From contig JAVJSF010000014.1 in the NCBI GenBank assembly GCA_040219555.1, positions 62,001 to 126,000 of the forward strand: a DNA stretch of 64,000 bases, written 5' to 3'. This document shows positions 24,077 to 32,634 of the stretch, one piece after another. This stretch comes from JAVJSF01 sp040219555 (GTDB lineage: Bacteria; Actinomycetota; Thermoleophilia; Miltoncostaeales; Miltoncostaeaceae). How positions within the stretch are numbered: position 1 is the stretch's first letter; every line of letters starts with the position of its first letter. The notes under the pieces were generated by a model, which was not told where the DNA came from, ran no database searches, and was given only the letters and a program-made list of their open reading frames with translations. The translations under genes and the position numbers were made by a program.

Positions 24077-25195
24077 ATGAGCGGTACCTCTCCGTCGGAC
24101 TCCGACCCGCGCCGCGCCCCGGACGGGGGTCCCACCAACCGGGCCATCGTCCGCACCGTGCTGGTGGTGGTCGCCCTCTTCGCCCTGCTCTACCTGGCAT
24201 GGGCCTCGCGCGGGGTCCTGACGTGGGTGGCGATCGGGGCCTTCCTGGCCACCGCCATGGATCCGCTGGTGACGTTCCTGCAGCGCCGTCTGCGCCTGCG
24301 TCGCAGCGCCTCGATCGGGCTGGTCTACCTGCTGGGCCTGGGAGTCACCGCCGGCGCCGTCTTCCTGTTCGTGCCGCCGCTCATCGACGCCGGCCAGCAA
24401 CTCTCCGAGGAGATCCCGGGCTATGTGGGCCAGCTCCAGGAGTCCCAGCTGGTGCAGGACCTGGACGCCGAGTACAACCTGCTGGACCGCCTCGAGGAGG
24501 AGGTCACCAGCACCCTGGAGGGGGTGGCCGGCCCGGACACGGCCGTGGAGATCACGCAGCGGATCGTCAACGGGCTGCTGGCCTTCATCAGCATCGCCGT
24601 GATCGCCTTCCTGCTGAGCCTCTACGGCGGGCGCCTGCGCGTCTGGCTGCTGGAGCAGTGGCGCGGGCAGCAGGCGTTGCGTCTCGAGCGGATCCTCGAC
24701 CGGATGTACCGCGTCGTGGCGGGCTACGTGGTGGGGGTGTTGCTGGTGGCCGTCGCCGGCGGGCTGGCCGCCTACATATTCCTCACCGTGGTCGGCGTGC
24801 CGTTCGCCCTCCTCCTGGCCTTCTGGGCGGGCCTCGCCTCGTTGATTCCGCTCGTGGGTGCAACCATCGGTGGCATCCCGTACATCGCGGTCGCCTTCTT
24901 CCAGGGCTGGCCCATCGGCGTCGCCGCCATCGTGTTCCTGATCATCTACCAGCAGATCGAGAACAACGTGTTCCAGCCGGTCATCCACCGCTTCACCGTC
25001 AACCTCAACCCGCTCTGGATCATCCTCGCCGTGCTCATCGGCGCTCAGTTGCTGGGCGTGGTGGGCGCGCTGGTGGCCATCCCGGTGGCGGGCATCCTGC
25101 AGGTGGTGCTGCAGGAGTGGTGGGCCTGGCGCAGGGGCGACGCGATCGAGCCGGTCCCGCCGGTCGGGGTACCGGAGGAGGCCGCGGGAGAGTGA
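24077..25195 (+). CDS. AI-2E family transporter (PerM/TqsA type)
   Basis: A 372-residue membrane protein with the family layout: two N-terminal spans, LRRSASIGLVYLLGLGV, a long soluble insert rich in Glu (about 100-165), then spans ending in the signature AGLASLIPLVGATIGGIPY and IYQQIENNVFQPVI. Members include the AI-2 exporter TqsA and Na+/H+ antiporters, so the substrate is open. Its stop overlaps the mutS2 GTG as GTGA, so both are translated from one mRNA. Confidence 0.88.
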   Translation: MSGTSPSDSDPRRAPDGGPTNRAIVRTVLVVVALFALLYLAWASRGVLTWVAIGAFLATAMDPLVTFLQRRLRLRRSASIGLVYLLGLGVTAGAVFLFVPPLIDAGQQLSEEIPGYVGQLQESQLVQDLDAEYNLLDRLEEEVTSTLEGVAGPDTAVEITQRIVNGLLAFISIAVIAFLLSLYGGRLRVWLLEQWRGQQALRLERILDRMYRVVAGYVVGVLLVAVAGGLAAYIFLTVVGVPFALLLAFWAGLASLIPLVGATIGGIPYIAVAFFQGWPIGVAAIVFLIIYQQIENNVFQPVIHRFTVNLNPLWIILAVLIGAQLLGVVGALVAIPVAGILQVVLQEWWAWRRGDAIEPVPPVGVPEEAAGE

Positions 25196-27651
25196 GCGAC
25201 GGGGGCGATCGAGCCCGCCCGTCGGTGGCCGTCGACGAGCGCACCGTCGATCTGCTCGAGCTCCCCGCGGTGCGGGAGCGCATCGCCGGGCGTGCCCTGT
25301 TCCCCGGAGGCCGCGACCTGGCGCTGGCCCTGACGCCCTCCGCCGAGCCCGCCGAGGTGGCGGTGCGCGTGTCCGAGGTGGAGGAGGCGATCGCCCTCCA
25401 CGACCTGGGTCTGGGCGGGCCGGGCGGGGCGGTGGACCTGCGGCCGGGCACCGCCGAGGCGGCTCGCGGGGCGGTGCTGGAGCCCGATGAACTGGCGGCC
25501 GTCCTGGCCACCGTGCGCGTGGCCCTGGAGTCGCGCGAGGCCGTGATGGCCGAGGCCGAGAGCGCTCCGCGCCTGGCCGAGCGCATCCGCTTCATCAGCA
25601 TCCCCGCCCTGCGGCGGGTGGAGGGGGCGCTCGACCGCGCGCTCGATCCCCACGGTGGGGTCGCCGACGGCGCCAGCCCGGAATTGGCGCTGCTGCGCCG
25701 GCGCATCATCCAGGCCCGTCGCGCCGCACAGGACACCCTGCGTCAGCTGGCGGTCAGCCTGCGCAGTCACCTGCAGGAGGGGTTCACCACCGAGCGCGCG
25801 GGTCGGCCGGTGCTGGCCGTCAAGGCGAGCTCGCGCTCGGCGGTGCCCGGCATCGTCCACGACAGCTCGGGGTCCGGAGCCACCATCTTCGTGGAGCCCC
25901 TGCCGCTGGTGGAGGCCAACAACCAGGTGCGCGAGCTGGCCGCCGAGGAGGCGCAGGAGGTGGCGCGCATCCTGCGGATGCTCTCCGCGCTGGTGGGCGA
26001 GGAGCGCGTGGCGCTGGACGTGGCCGTGGAGGAACTTGCCCACCTGGACCTGAGGATGGCCTCGGCCACGGTCTCCCGCGAATGGGACGGGACGCGGGTG
26101 GAGCCCGCGGGGCGGGTGCACCTGGAAGGCGCCCGCCATCCGCTGCTGAACCCCCGCGAGACCGTGCCGGTTGACCTGCCGCTCGGCGGGGTGCGGGCGC
26201 TGGTGGTCTCCGGGCCCAACACCGGGGGCAAGACCGTCGCGCTGAAGACCCTCGGCCTGCTGGCGATGCTGCACCAGTGCGGCCTGCGGGTGCCCGCCTC
26301 GCGGGCGGAGCTCCCCGTGTTCGACACCATCCTGGCCGACATCGGCGACGACCAGTCGATCGCCGAGAGCCTGTCCACCTTCTCGGCGCACGTGGGCCGG
26401 CTGAAGGCGATCCTCGCGGCGGTGACCGCCCGCTCGCTGGTGCTGCTGGACGAGCCCGCGGCGGGTACCGATCCCGACGAGGGGGCGCGCCTGGCGGAGG
26501 CTGTGATCGCGCATCTGGTGGGGGAAGGGGCCCTGGTGCTGGCCACGACCCACCATCCCCAGGTGAAGGAGTGGGCCAGCGCCAGCCCCGACGCCCTCAA
26601 CGCGTCGGTGGCGGTGGACCTGCGCACGCTGAGGCCGCTCTACACCCTGGTGATGGGCGAGCCGGGCGCCTCCCATGCGCTGGGGATCGCCGAGGGGCTG
26701 GGGCTGGAGCCGTCGGTGATCGAGGCCGCCCGCGCGCTGGCGCGCCCCGAGGAACGCGAGCTGGAGTCGCTGCTGGGCGAGGCCGCCCGCGCCCGCTCCG
26801 CCGCCGACGACGAGCTGACCGCGGCGCGCGAGGCGCGCAGGGAGGCCGAGGGCGAGGCCTCCCGGGCGCGCAAGCGCGCCGACGAACTGGAGGGCCGGCT
26901 GGCGCGCTCCCGTGACGAGGCCCGGGCCGCCAAGGCCGCGGCGCGGGCCGAGGCCGAACGCGAGCTCGCCCAGGCCGCGCGCGAGCTGGCCGAGCTGCGC
27001 CGCGAGATCGCGGCCGCCCGCCGCGAGGAGAGCGGACGCAAGGGCGAGTTGGCCCGGACCGCCACCGAGGCCGACCGCCGCGCCCGCGAGCGCGACCGCC
27101 GCCTGGGTGCCGCCGGCGACCGCTCGCGCCGGGCGCGCGCCGCCCTGGCCGACGCGCCCGCCCCGGAGGCCGAGCCGCTGCCCGAGGGGCCGCCGCCGGA
27201 GGTGGGGGACCCCGTGGTGGACTCGATGACGGGTATGCGCGGCACGGTGGCCTCGATCCGCGGCGGACGGGCCGAGGTGCACGGTGGCGCCGCGCGGATG
27301 ACGGTGCCGCTGGAGCGGCTCTCGCGTGATCGCGCGGCCGCCGCCCAGGCCGAGCGGGCCGCCCGGCGCCCACGCGCCGCGCCGCCGCCCGCCCAGCCGA
27401 GCACGCCGGCCACCATGGAGGTGGATGTGCGGGGGCGGCGGGTCGACGAGACCCGCCGCGAGGTGCGCGAGCGCGTCGACGCCGCCGCGGTGGCCGGCAT
27501 CGACGAGTTGCGCATCGTCCACGGCCACGGGACGGGGGCCCTGCGCAACGTGGTGCGCGAGGAGCTGAAGAGTCACCCCCTGATCGCCCGCGCCGAGCCG
27601 GCGCCTCCCGAGGAGGGTGGCGACGGGGCCACCATCGCCCACATCCGCTGA
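25192..27651 (+). CDS. mutS2: MutS2 endonuclease/ribosome-rescue ATPase
   Basis: An 819-residue MutS2. The core has the clamp and lever helices and lacks the mismatch-reading domain I. The ATPase has Walker A GPNTGGKTVALKT and Walker B LVLLDEPAAGTDPDEGA. A long Ala/Arg/Glu coiled coil (about 520-640) follows. A C-terminal Smr nuclease domain has MEVDVRGRRVDE and VHGHGTGALR. Family roles are suppression of recombination and splitting of collided ribosomes. GTG 25192 overlaps the transporter stop. The coiled coil is unusually alanine-rich, as expected at this G+C. Confidence 0.94.
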   Translation: MSDGGDRARPSVAVDERTVDLLELPAVRERIAGRALFPGGRDLALALTPSAEPAEVAVRVSEVEEAIALHDLGLGGPGGAVDLRPGTAEAARGAVLEPDELAAVLATVRVALESREAVMAEAESAPRLAERIRFISIPALRRVEGALDRALDPHGGVADGASPELALLRRRIIQARRAAQDTLRQLAVSLRSHLQEGFTTERAGRPVLAVKASSRSAVPGIVHDSSGSGATIFVEPLPLVEANNQVRELAAEEAQEVARILRMLSALVGEERVALDVAVEELAHLDLRMASATVSREWDGTRVEPAGRVHLEGARHPLLNPRETVPVDLPLGGVRALVVSGPNTGGKTVALKTLGLLAMLHQCGLRVPASRAELPVFDTILADIGDDQSIAESLSTFSAHVGRLKAILAAVTARSLVLLDEPAAGTDPDEGARLAEAVIAHLVGEGALVLATTHHPQVKEWASASPDALNASVAVDLRTLRPLYTLVMGEPGASHALGIAEGLGLEPSVIEAARALARPEERELESLLGEAARARSAADDELTAAREARREAEGEASRARKRADELEGRLARSRDEARAAKAAARAEAERELAQAARELAELRREIAAARREESGRKGELARTATEADRRARERDRRLGAAGDRSRRARAALADAPAPEAEPLPEGPPPEVGDPVVDSMTGMRGTVASIRGGRAEVHGGAARMTVPLERLSRDRAAAAQAERAARRPRAAPPPAQPSTPATMEVDVRGRRVDETRREVRERVDAAAVAGIDELRIVHGHGTGALRNVVREELKSHPLIARAEPAPPEEGGDGATIAHIR

Positions 27652-27688
27652 GCGCCGCTCCCGCCCCGGCGACGGGCCCCGGCGCGAC

Positions 27689-27714
27689 GAAGGGCCGGAG
27701 ATCTCCGGCCCTTC
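27689..27714. terminator. Bidirectional hairpin terminator
   Basis: A perfect 26-base palindrome: GAAGGGCCGGA, GATC loop, TCCGGCCCTTC. It lies 37 bases past the mutS2 stop and 39 bases before the stop of the convergent gene, with no other feature in the gap. Confidence 0.75.
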
Positions 27715-27753
27715 GGGTGGTGCGAGGCGGTGCCGGCCTGCGCCGGCCCGGGA

Positions 27754-28116
27754 CTACTCGGGCTTCGGGAGTTCCTTGAGGCCCTTCAGCACGCCGACCT
27801 CGGGGGCCATCGTGCGGAAGGCCTCGTCCTTCTGGAGGACGCCCACCGTGTAGACCGGCGCGTCCTGCATCCGGGCGAGCATCGAGGCGGCGTCACGCGA
27901 GCGCGGCACGGCCTTGTAGGTGGAGACCAGGATGGCGTCGTAGGCGTTCGCCTTGGCCTCCTCGAGGGGCTTCGGCCACAGCGGGTCGACGACGGTGACA
28001 TCCCACCCCGCGTCCGACAGGCGCTGGAGGGCGACCTCTGAACCGGGGAAGCGGACCTTCCCCTCCTTGTTCAGGACCTCGGGGGTGTTGACGGTGACAA
28101 AGAGAAGTTTCGGCAT
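27754..28116 (-). CDS. Unrecognised 120-residue cytoplasmic protein
   Basis: I do not recognise the family. It reads as an alternating alpha/beta protein: strand KLLFVTV, strand WDVTVVDP, strand DAILVST, strand VYTVGVL, spaced by helices, as in receiver-like or B12-binding-like folds, but without their key residues (VDP occupies the place of a receiver Asp). There are no cysteines, no membrane segment and no signal. A TATCCT box ends eight bases before the ATG and no ribosome site is seen. It diverges from the nitroreductase-like gene across a region with tandem operators, so the two may be co-regulated. Confidence 0.65.
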   Translation of the reverse strand: MPKLLFVTVNTPEVLNKEGKVRFPGSEVALQRLSDAGWDVTVVDPLWPKPLEEAKANAYDAILVSTYKAVPRSRDAASMLARMQDAPVYTVGVLQKDEAFRTMAPEVGVLKGLKELPKPE

Positions 28117-28124
28117 GGTCAGGG

Positions 28125-28130
28125 AGGATA
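28125..28130 (-). promoter_or_regulatory. Putative -10 box TATCCT of the 120-residue gene
   Basis: TATCCT on the reverse strand, eight bases before the ATG; the tandem operator motif begins about 34 bases further upstream, around the -35 position and beyond. Confidence 0.4.
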
Positions 28131-28163
28131 CCCGCTGCTTGGGCCCTCCGTCGGAGCGCGTGA

Positions 28164-28195
28164 TGGTCGGACCAAGCGCAGGGATGGTCAGACCA
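28164..28195. promoter_or_regulatory. Tandem GntR/FadR-type operators TGGTCnGACCA
   Basis: Two perfect 11-base palindromes, TGGTCGGACCA (28164-28174) and TGGTCAGACCA (28185-28195), with centres 21 bases apart, i.e. two helical turns on the same DNA face. TGGTCnGACCA fits the TnGTCnnACnA-like sites of FadR-subfamily GntR regulators. They sit between the divergent 120-residue gene and the nitroreductase-like gene. No such regulator is encoded nearby. Confidence 0.65.
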
Positions 28196-28338
28196 TGGGT
28201 CTCATTTCCGCCGAAAACCGTGTGTGACGACCCGCACGAGCGCCATTACGCCTGTAGATTGCCGCGCGTGGTGGGGGCGCCTCCCCTCGTCGGGCGCGCG
28301 CGTCCGCCCCGTTTCCACGCGAACATCCAGGGGGACGC

Positions 28339-29340
28339 ATGTCCGTAGAACTCCCCGGCAAGTCCTTTTTCCAGACTGTCGGTGACCGTCGCAGCATTCG
28401 TTACTACGACCCGGACCGGAAGGTCGAGGAATGGAAGATCCAGGCCATCCTCGAGACCGCTCGTCGTGCGTCGTGCCAGGGCAACATCAACGCCACCGAG
28501 GCGATCGTCATCGACCGCGAGACCTGCGACCTCTGGGATGAGATCGAGGAGTGCGTCTCCGGCTTCAACGTCCAGATCATCAACCAGAGCTCGCACCTCA
28601 TCATCTGGCTGACGAACCTGAACGCATGGTACGGCCGCGCCAACGATGGTCTGTCGACCCTCGCCCTCTCCGGCGCCCTCACCAAGTACCACGGGTGGAA
28701 CTACGAGTTCACCATGACGCAGACCGTCCCGCGTCTGATGAGCTTCCCCACCGAGCGCACCGAGAACCTGCTGCGGTTCGAGACCGGTCAGGCCGCGGGT
28801 ATCGCGACCCTCGCCGCCACCGCGCTGGACATCGGCTCCATCCTCATCGCCTTCGGCCGCAAGCCGGGCGGTCTGGAGAAGGCCTTCGGCCTGCCGCCGC
28901 ACATGAAGTTCACCTGGGCGCACGCCTTCGGCTACCCGCTCGAGGACTTCTACGGCGGTGGCCAGCGTGCCCGTTTGAAGTTCGACCGTCTGTTCCACAA
29001 GGACGCCTTCGGCACGCCGTACCACCAGGACGCCGAGGTGACCAAGGCCCTCGAGGCCGCCGGCGTCATCCAGGAGCAGGCCCCGACCTCCGGCCGCATC
29101 GAGGAGATCGACGAGCTCGCCTCCAAGTTCTCCCGCGACCCGGGCGTGGTGTCCTGGCCCGCCAAGGAGATCAAGCGCCTGGTCAACGACGACGACTGGG
29201 ACTTCGGCCCGAACATCAAGGCCCGTGCCGAGCAGGTCCTCGCCGAGGGCAACCTCCCGGACTACCCCGACGAGATGCGTGAGACCTTCACGCGCCTCAT
29301 GGAGGAGCACGGCATCGACGCGAGCAAGTACCTGAGCTAG
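28339..29340 (+). CDS. Nitroreductase-family protein, long form, probably highly expressed
   Basis: 333 residues, longer than the usual 180-220. The N-terminus has the FMN-binding signature DRRSIRYYDP and EEWKIQAILETARRASCQGN. The body has RFETGQAAGIATLAATALDIGS and later PLEDFYGGG. A ~110-residue C-terminal extension rich in charged residues follows and is unassigned. Codon use differs from its neighbours: many CGT and GGT codons, a usual mark of high expression. ATG 28339 sits after CAGGGGGACGC. It has tandem operators upstream and its own terminator, so it is a single-gene unit beside the Nit-type operon. Substrate unknown. Confidence 0.72.
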   Translation: MSVELPGKSFFQTVGDRRSIRYYDPDRKVEEWKIQAILETARRASCQGNINATEAIVIDRETCDLWDEIEECVSGFNVQIINQSSHLIIWLTNLNAWYGRANDGLSTLALSGALTKYHGWNYEFTMTQTVPRLMSFPTERTENLLRFETGQAAGIATLAATALDIGSILIAFGRKPGGLEKAFGLPPHMKFTWAHAFGYPLEDFYGGGQRARLKFDRLFHKDAFGTPYHQDAEVTKALEAAGVIQEQAPTSGRIEEIDELASKFSRDPGVVSWPAKEIKRLVNDDDWDFGPNIKARAEQVLAEGNLPDYPDEMRETFTRLMEEHGIDASKYLS

Positions 29341-29366
29341 TCCCACCGGACTGCGCTGCGGTACCG

Positions 29367-29398
29367 CGGCCCCGCTCTCCCTCGGGAGGGCGGGGCCG
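29367..29398 (+). terminator. Strong hairpin terminator after the nitroreductase-like gene
   Basis: The stem CGGCCCCGC/GCGGGGCCG (nine pairs) is extended by CTCCC/GGGAG. A T-containing stretch (TCGTCGTTTG) follows. The remaining ~180 bases to 29577 are the leader of the next operon; I see no operator there. Confidence 0.7.
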
Positions 29399-29577
29399 TC
29401 GTCGTTTGTGCGCCGGTACAGACCGGGCGGGCGATCTTCTGCCTCAGGTCCGTACAGCCCCCGCGCCGGCGTGGCCAGTATGCGGAGGCGTCAGTCGGTC
29501 GGGGCCGGCGCCCCGCGTCTCGCGAACATCTCCTCCCGGCGGGGGAGTGCGCGCACAGCATCCACAAGGAGCGGCAC

Positions 29578-30096
29578 ATGTCCGTGGCCACGCTGAGCGA
29601 GCAGGAGATGGCGAGCCTCCTGGAGATCCCTCACCCCACCAAGGCGGTGGGTGAGTCGATCTACGGCTCGACCAAGGTGTTCCCCGACTATCAGGCCGAG
29701 CCCGGCGAGACCTACCTCGGCATGGTGCACGGCATCGCGCACGAGTCCTCGGTCAGCTTCGTCGCCGTGCTTCTCGGCATCCGCGCTTTGCGCAAGGGCT
29801 TCGACACGGCCCTGTACTTCTTCGGCATCGGCTCGCTGAACTGCCTTCACACCCGCGGCCTGCCCACGGTCGGTGCCGAGGTGTTCCCGGGGATGCGCAA
29901 CGAGAACGACCAGCTCGAGCGCTTCATCTCCGAGGGCGGCAAGGTCTACGCCTGCCGGCTGGGCCTGGCGCTCCACGGCGCGCGCGAGGAGGACCTCATG
30001 GAGGGGGTCATCCCGGCCCACCCGCTCGACATGCAGGACGCGATGATCGAGTACGCCCGCAAGGGCGCCATCATCAACACGACCTGGATGTTCTGA
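29578..30096 (+). CDS. MSMEG_0572/Sll0783-family DsrE-like protein (NitB-type)
   Basis: 172 residues. After a ~25-residue lead (IPHPTKAVGESIYGSTKVFP) it has a DsrE/DsrF-like alpha/beta body: ETYLGMVHGIAHESS, FDTALYFFGIGSLNCLHTRG, then ARKGAIINTTWMF at the end. This matches the family annotated as 'MSMEG_0572/Sll0783 nitrogen starvation response protein', the first gene of Nit1C clusters. Its biochemical role is unknown. AAGGAG sits seven bases before the ATG. It opens the operon; the radical SAM gene follows after 37 bases. Confidence 0.85.
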   Translation: MSVATLSEQEMASLLEIPHPTKAVGESIYGSTKVFPDYQAEPGETYLGMVHGIAHESSVSFVAVLLGIRALRKGFDTALYFFGIGSLNCLHTRGLPTVGAEVFPGMRNENDQLERFISEGGKVYACRLGLALHGAREEDLMEGVIPAHPLDMQDAMIEYARKGAIINTTWMF

Positions 30097-30133
30097 TGGC
30101 GCCGCGCACACGCCGGCCCGGCGGGGGTGGGCC

Positions 30134-31198
30134 GTGATCGACCTGGCCACGCGCGCCGAGCTGGCGGTGCGCGGTATCCGCGGCGCGCCGCCCCTGCGGC
30201 GGCGCGCCGGCGCGGGTCCGAGCGACGACGGCCACTGGATGGTGGGCGGATGCGCCACCGCCGTTCCGGTGGCCGAGGACTCGCCGTTCGCGGTCGACGG
30301 CCTGGGGGCCCTCACGCGCGACGGCGTGCCCGTCGAGGACGCCCTCGTCGAGCCGATCGACCGCCCGCGCTTCTACGACCTGCTCACCGACGACGGCACG
30401 CCCTACGAGCGCCTGGCGCGCCTGCACGGCAGCGATGTGCTGGCGACGACGGTGGTGCAGACATGCATCCGCTACACCGAGCGGGACACGCGCTGTCGCT
30501 TCTGCACCATCGAGGAGTCGCTGCGGTCCGGGGCCACGGTGGCGGTGAAGCGTCCCGAGGACCTGGCCGACGTGGCCGAGGCCGCGGTGCGCCTGGACGG
30601 GGTGCGCCAGGTGGTGATGACCACGGGGACCTCCAACGGGCCGGACCGCGGCAGCCGGCACCTGACCCGGTGCGTGGCCGCCATGGTGGAGCGCGTGCCC
30701 GGGCTGCCCGTGCAGGTGCAGATCGAACCTCCGGTGGACCTGGAGTGGATCGATCGCCTCCACGAGGCGGGCGCCACGGCCATCGGCATCCACGTCGAGA
30801 GCCTCGACCAGGAGGCGCGCCGGCGCTGGACCCCCGGCAAGGCGACGGTGTCACTGGCCCGCTACGAGCAGGCCTGGCGTCGCGCCGTGGCGGTCTTCGG
30901 GCCCAACCGGGTCTCGACCTATCTGCTGGTCGGCCTGGGCGAGGACCCGGACGAGCTGGTCGCCGGCGCCGAGCGGCTGATCGCCATGGGCGTCTATCCG
31001 TTCGTGGTCCCGTTCCGCCCCTTGGTGGGTGCGCTGGCGCACGCCGACGGGGTCCCGCCGCCCGATCCCGCGGTGCTGGAGGACGTCACCACCCGCGTGG
31101 CGGCGGCCCTCACCCGGGCGCGGATGCGCGGCGCCGACCAGGGCGCCGGCTGCGCCGCCTGCGGGGCCTGCTCGGCCCTGGCGAGGGCCGGCGGATGA
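30134..31198 (+). CDS. MSMEG_0568-family radical SAM protein (NitD-type)
   Basis: 354 residues. The SAM cluster cysteines are unusually spaced: Cys111, Cys121, Cys124 (CIRYTERDTRCRFC, C-x9-C-x2-C) instead of C-x3-C-x2-C, a hallmark of this Nit1C family. The barrel continues with VVMTTGTSNGPDRGSRH, a GGE-like position, and HVESLDQEARRRWTPGK. A second cysteine set near the C-terminus (Cys340, Cys343, Cys346) may bind an auxiliary Fe-S cluster. The product is unknown. GTG 30134 is the first start after the DsrE-like gene. Its stop overlaps the next start as ATGA. Confidence 0.87.
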   Translation: MIDLATRAELAVRGIRGAPPLRRRAGAGPSDDGHWMVGGCATAVPVAEDSPFAVDGLGALTRDGVPVEDALVEPIDRPRFYDLLTDDGTPYERLARLHGSDVLATTVVQTCIRYTERDTRCRFCTIEESLRSGATVAVKRPEDLADVAEAAVRLDGVRQVVMTTGTSNGPDRGSRHLTRCVAAMVERVPGLPVQVQIEPPVDLEWIDRLHEAGATAIGIHVESLDQEARRRWTPGKATVSLARYEQAWRRAVAVFGPNRVSTYLLVGLGEDPDELVAGAERLIAMGVYPFVVPFRPLVGALAHADGVPPPDPAVLEDVTTRVAAALTRARMRGADQGAGCAACGACSALARAGG

Positions 31199-32634
31199 GT
31201 ACGCTCGCCGGAGGGCCCGACCCGATCGCCCTGCTGGGCGGCCCCGGGCCCCGCACCTCGCCCGCGGCGCCGTTCCTGGTGGTCGACGCGAGCGACGACC
31301 CGGTGCGCGTCGAGGCCTACCGCGCCCTGCGCCGGCGGGCCTTCGTGGACGACCAGGGCCTGTTCTCCCGCCACGACCTGGACGATCACGACCTGGCGCC
31401 GCGCACGCGGGTGCTGGTGGCCCTGCGCCACGACGGCGCGGTGGCCGGTGGCGTGCGCATCCACTCGGCCACCGACGACCCGGATCTGGGCTGGTGGCAG
31501 GGCAGCCGCCTGGTGGCAGTCGGCGGCGCCGGCGTGCCCCGTGCGCGGGTGGGGGCCGCCCTGGTGCGGGCCGCCTGCGCCCGCGTGCTGCACGAGGGCG
31601 CGCTGCGGTTCGACGCACACGTGCAGGAGCGCCACCGCGGCTTCTTCGCCCGCCTGGGGTGGGAACAGGTGGGCACCATGACCGTCCGCGGGACCCCTCA
31701 CGCGGTGATGCGTCACGACATCACCCGCCTGGCCGACCACGCCACGGCCCACAAGGCGCCCATCGGCGACCTGGTGGGCGCCCTGCTGCCCGCCGGCGCC
31801 TGGCGCGGCGACGACGGCGTGCCGGTTGGCGACACCGGAGCGGTGGCGTGCCTGGACGCCATCACGCCCTCCATGGTGGAGCGCGACCCCGGCTGGGCCG
31901 GCTGGTGCGGGGCGCTGGTGACCGCCCACGACCTCTCGGCCATGGGCGCCGCGCCGCTGGGGATGCTGAACTCGCTGGCCGCCCCGGACCGGGCGCACGC
32001 CGCGCGCGTGCTGGAGGGGCTGGCGGCCGGAGGCCGGGCGATGGGGTTGCCGATCCTGGGCGGGCACACCCAGCTCGGCGTGCCCGCCGCGCTCGGCGTG
32101 ACCGGTCTCGGGCGCACCGCGCACCCCGTGCCCGGGTCGGGGATGCGCCCGGGGCACGCCATCGCCCTCACCGCCGACACCGCCGGCGGCTGGCGACCCG
32201 GCTACGGCGGCACCCAGTGGGACTCCACCTCCTGGCGCGACCCCGCCGATCTGCGCGCGATGCTGGGCGCGGTGCCCACGGCGCGCCCCGCGGCCGCGAA
32301 GGACGTGAGCATGGCCGGGATCGTGGGGAGCGTCGGGATGATGGCCGAGGCCGGCGGTTGCGGAGCCGAGCTGGATGTGGCCGCCATCGGCAGGCCCTCC
32401 GGCGTCACCGCGGGTGACTGGCTCACCTGCTTCCCGGGGTTCGCGATGGTCAGCGCGGGGCCACCCGGCGTGGCGCCGCCGTCCGGCGGACCCGCCCGCG
32501 GGGCGGTCTGCGGAAGGGCCGAGCGGGCGGCCGGCGTGCGCCTGCGCTGGCCGGATGGTGTGGTGACCACGGCGCTGGCCGGCCCGGTGACGGATCTGGG
32601 CGGCGCGAGCGAGGAGACGACGACATGGGCGTGA
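31195..32634 (+). CDS. Fused GNAT acetyltransferase and AIR-synthase-like protein (NitE-NitF type)
   Basis: 479 residues in one frame. Residues about 25-180 are a GNAT domain of the MSMEG_0567/Sll0786 family: EAYRALRRRAFVDDQGLF, GVRIHSATDD, then HVQERHRGFFARLGWEQVG. Residues about 185-475 are an AIR-synthase/SelD-like ATP-binding domain of the Sll0787 type: GDTGAVACLDAITPSMVE, HDLSAMGAAPLGMLNSLAA, ILGGHTQLGVP, and PGFAMV. In Synechocystis-type clusters these are separate genes; here they are joined without a break. It suggests acetylation or adenylation/phosphorylation of one pathway intermediate. It overlaps the hydrolase gene by ten bases. Confidence 0.85.
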   Translation: MSTLAGGPDPIALLGGPGPRTSPAAPFLVVDASDDPVRVEAYRALRRRAFVDDQGLFSRHDLDDHDLAPRTRVLVALRHDGAVAGGVRIHSATDDPDLGWWQGSRLVAVGGAGVPRARVGAALVRAACARVLHEGALRFDAHVQERHRGFFARLGWEQVGTMTVRGTPHAVMRHDITRLADHATAHKAPIGDLVGALLPAGAWRGDDGVPVGDTGAVACLDAITPSMVERDPGWAGWCGALVTAHDLSAMGAAPLGMLNSLAAPDRAHAARVLEGLAAGGRAMGLPILGGHTQLGVPAALGVTGLGRTAHPVPGSGMRPGHAIALTADTAGGWRPGYGGTQWDSTSWRDPADLRAMLGAVPTARPAAAKDVSMAGIVGSVGMMAEAGGCGAELDVAAIGRPSGVTAGDWLTCFPGFAMVSAGPPGVAPPSGGPARGAVCGRAERAAGVRLRWPDGVVTTALAGPVTDLGGASEETTTWA

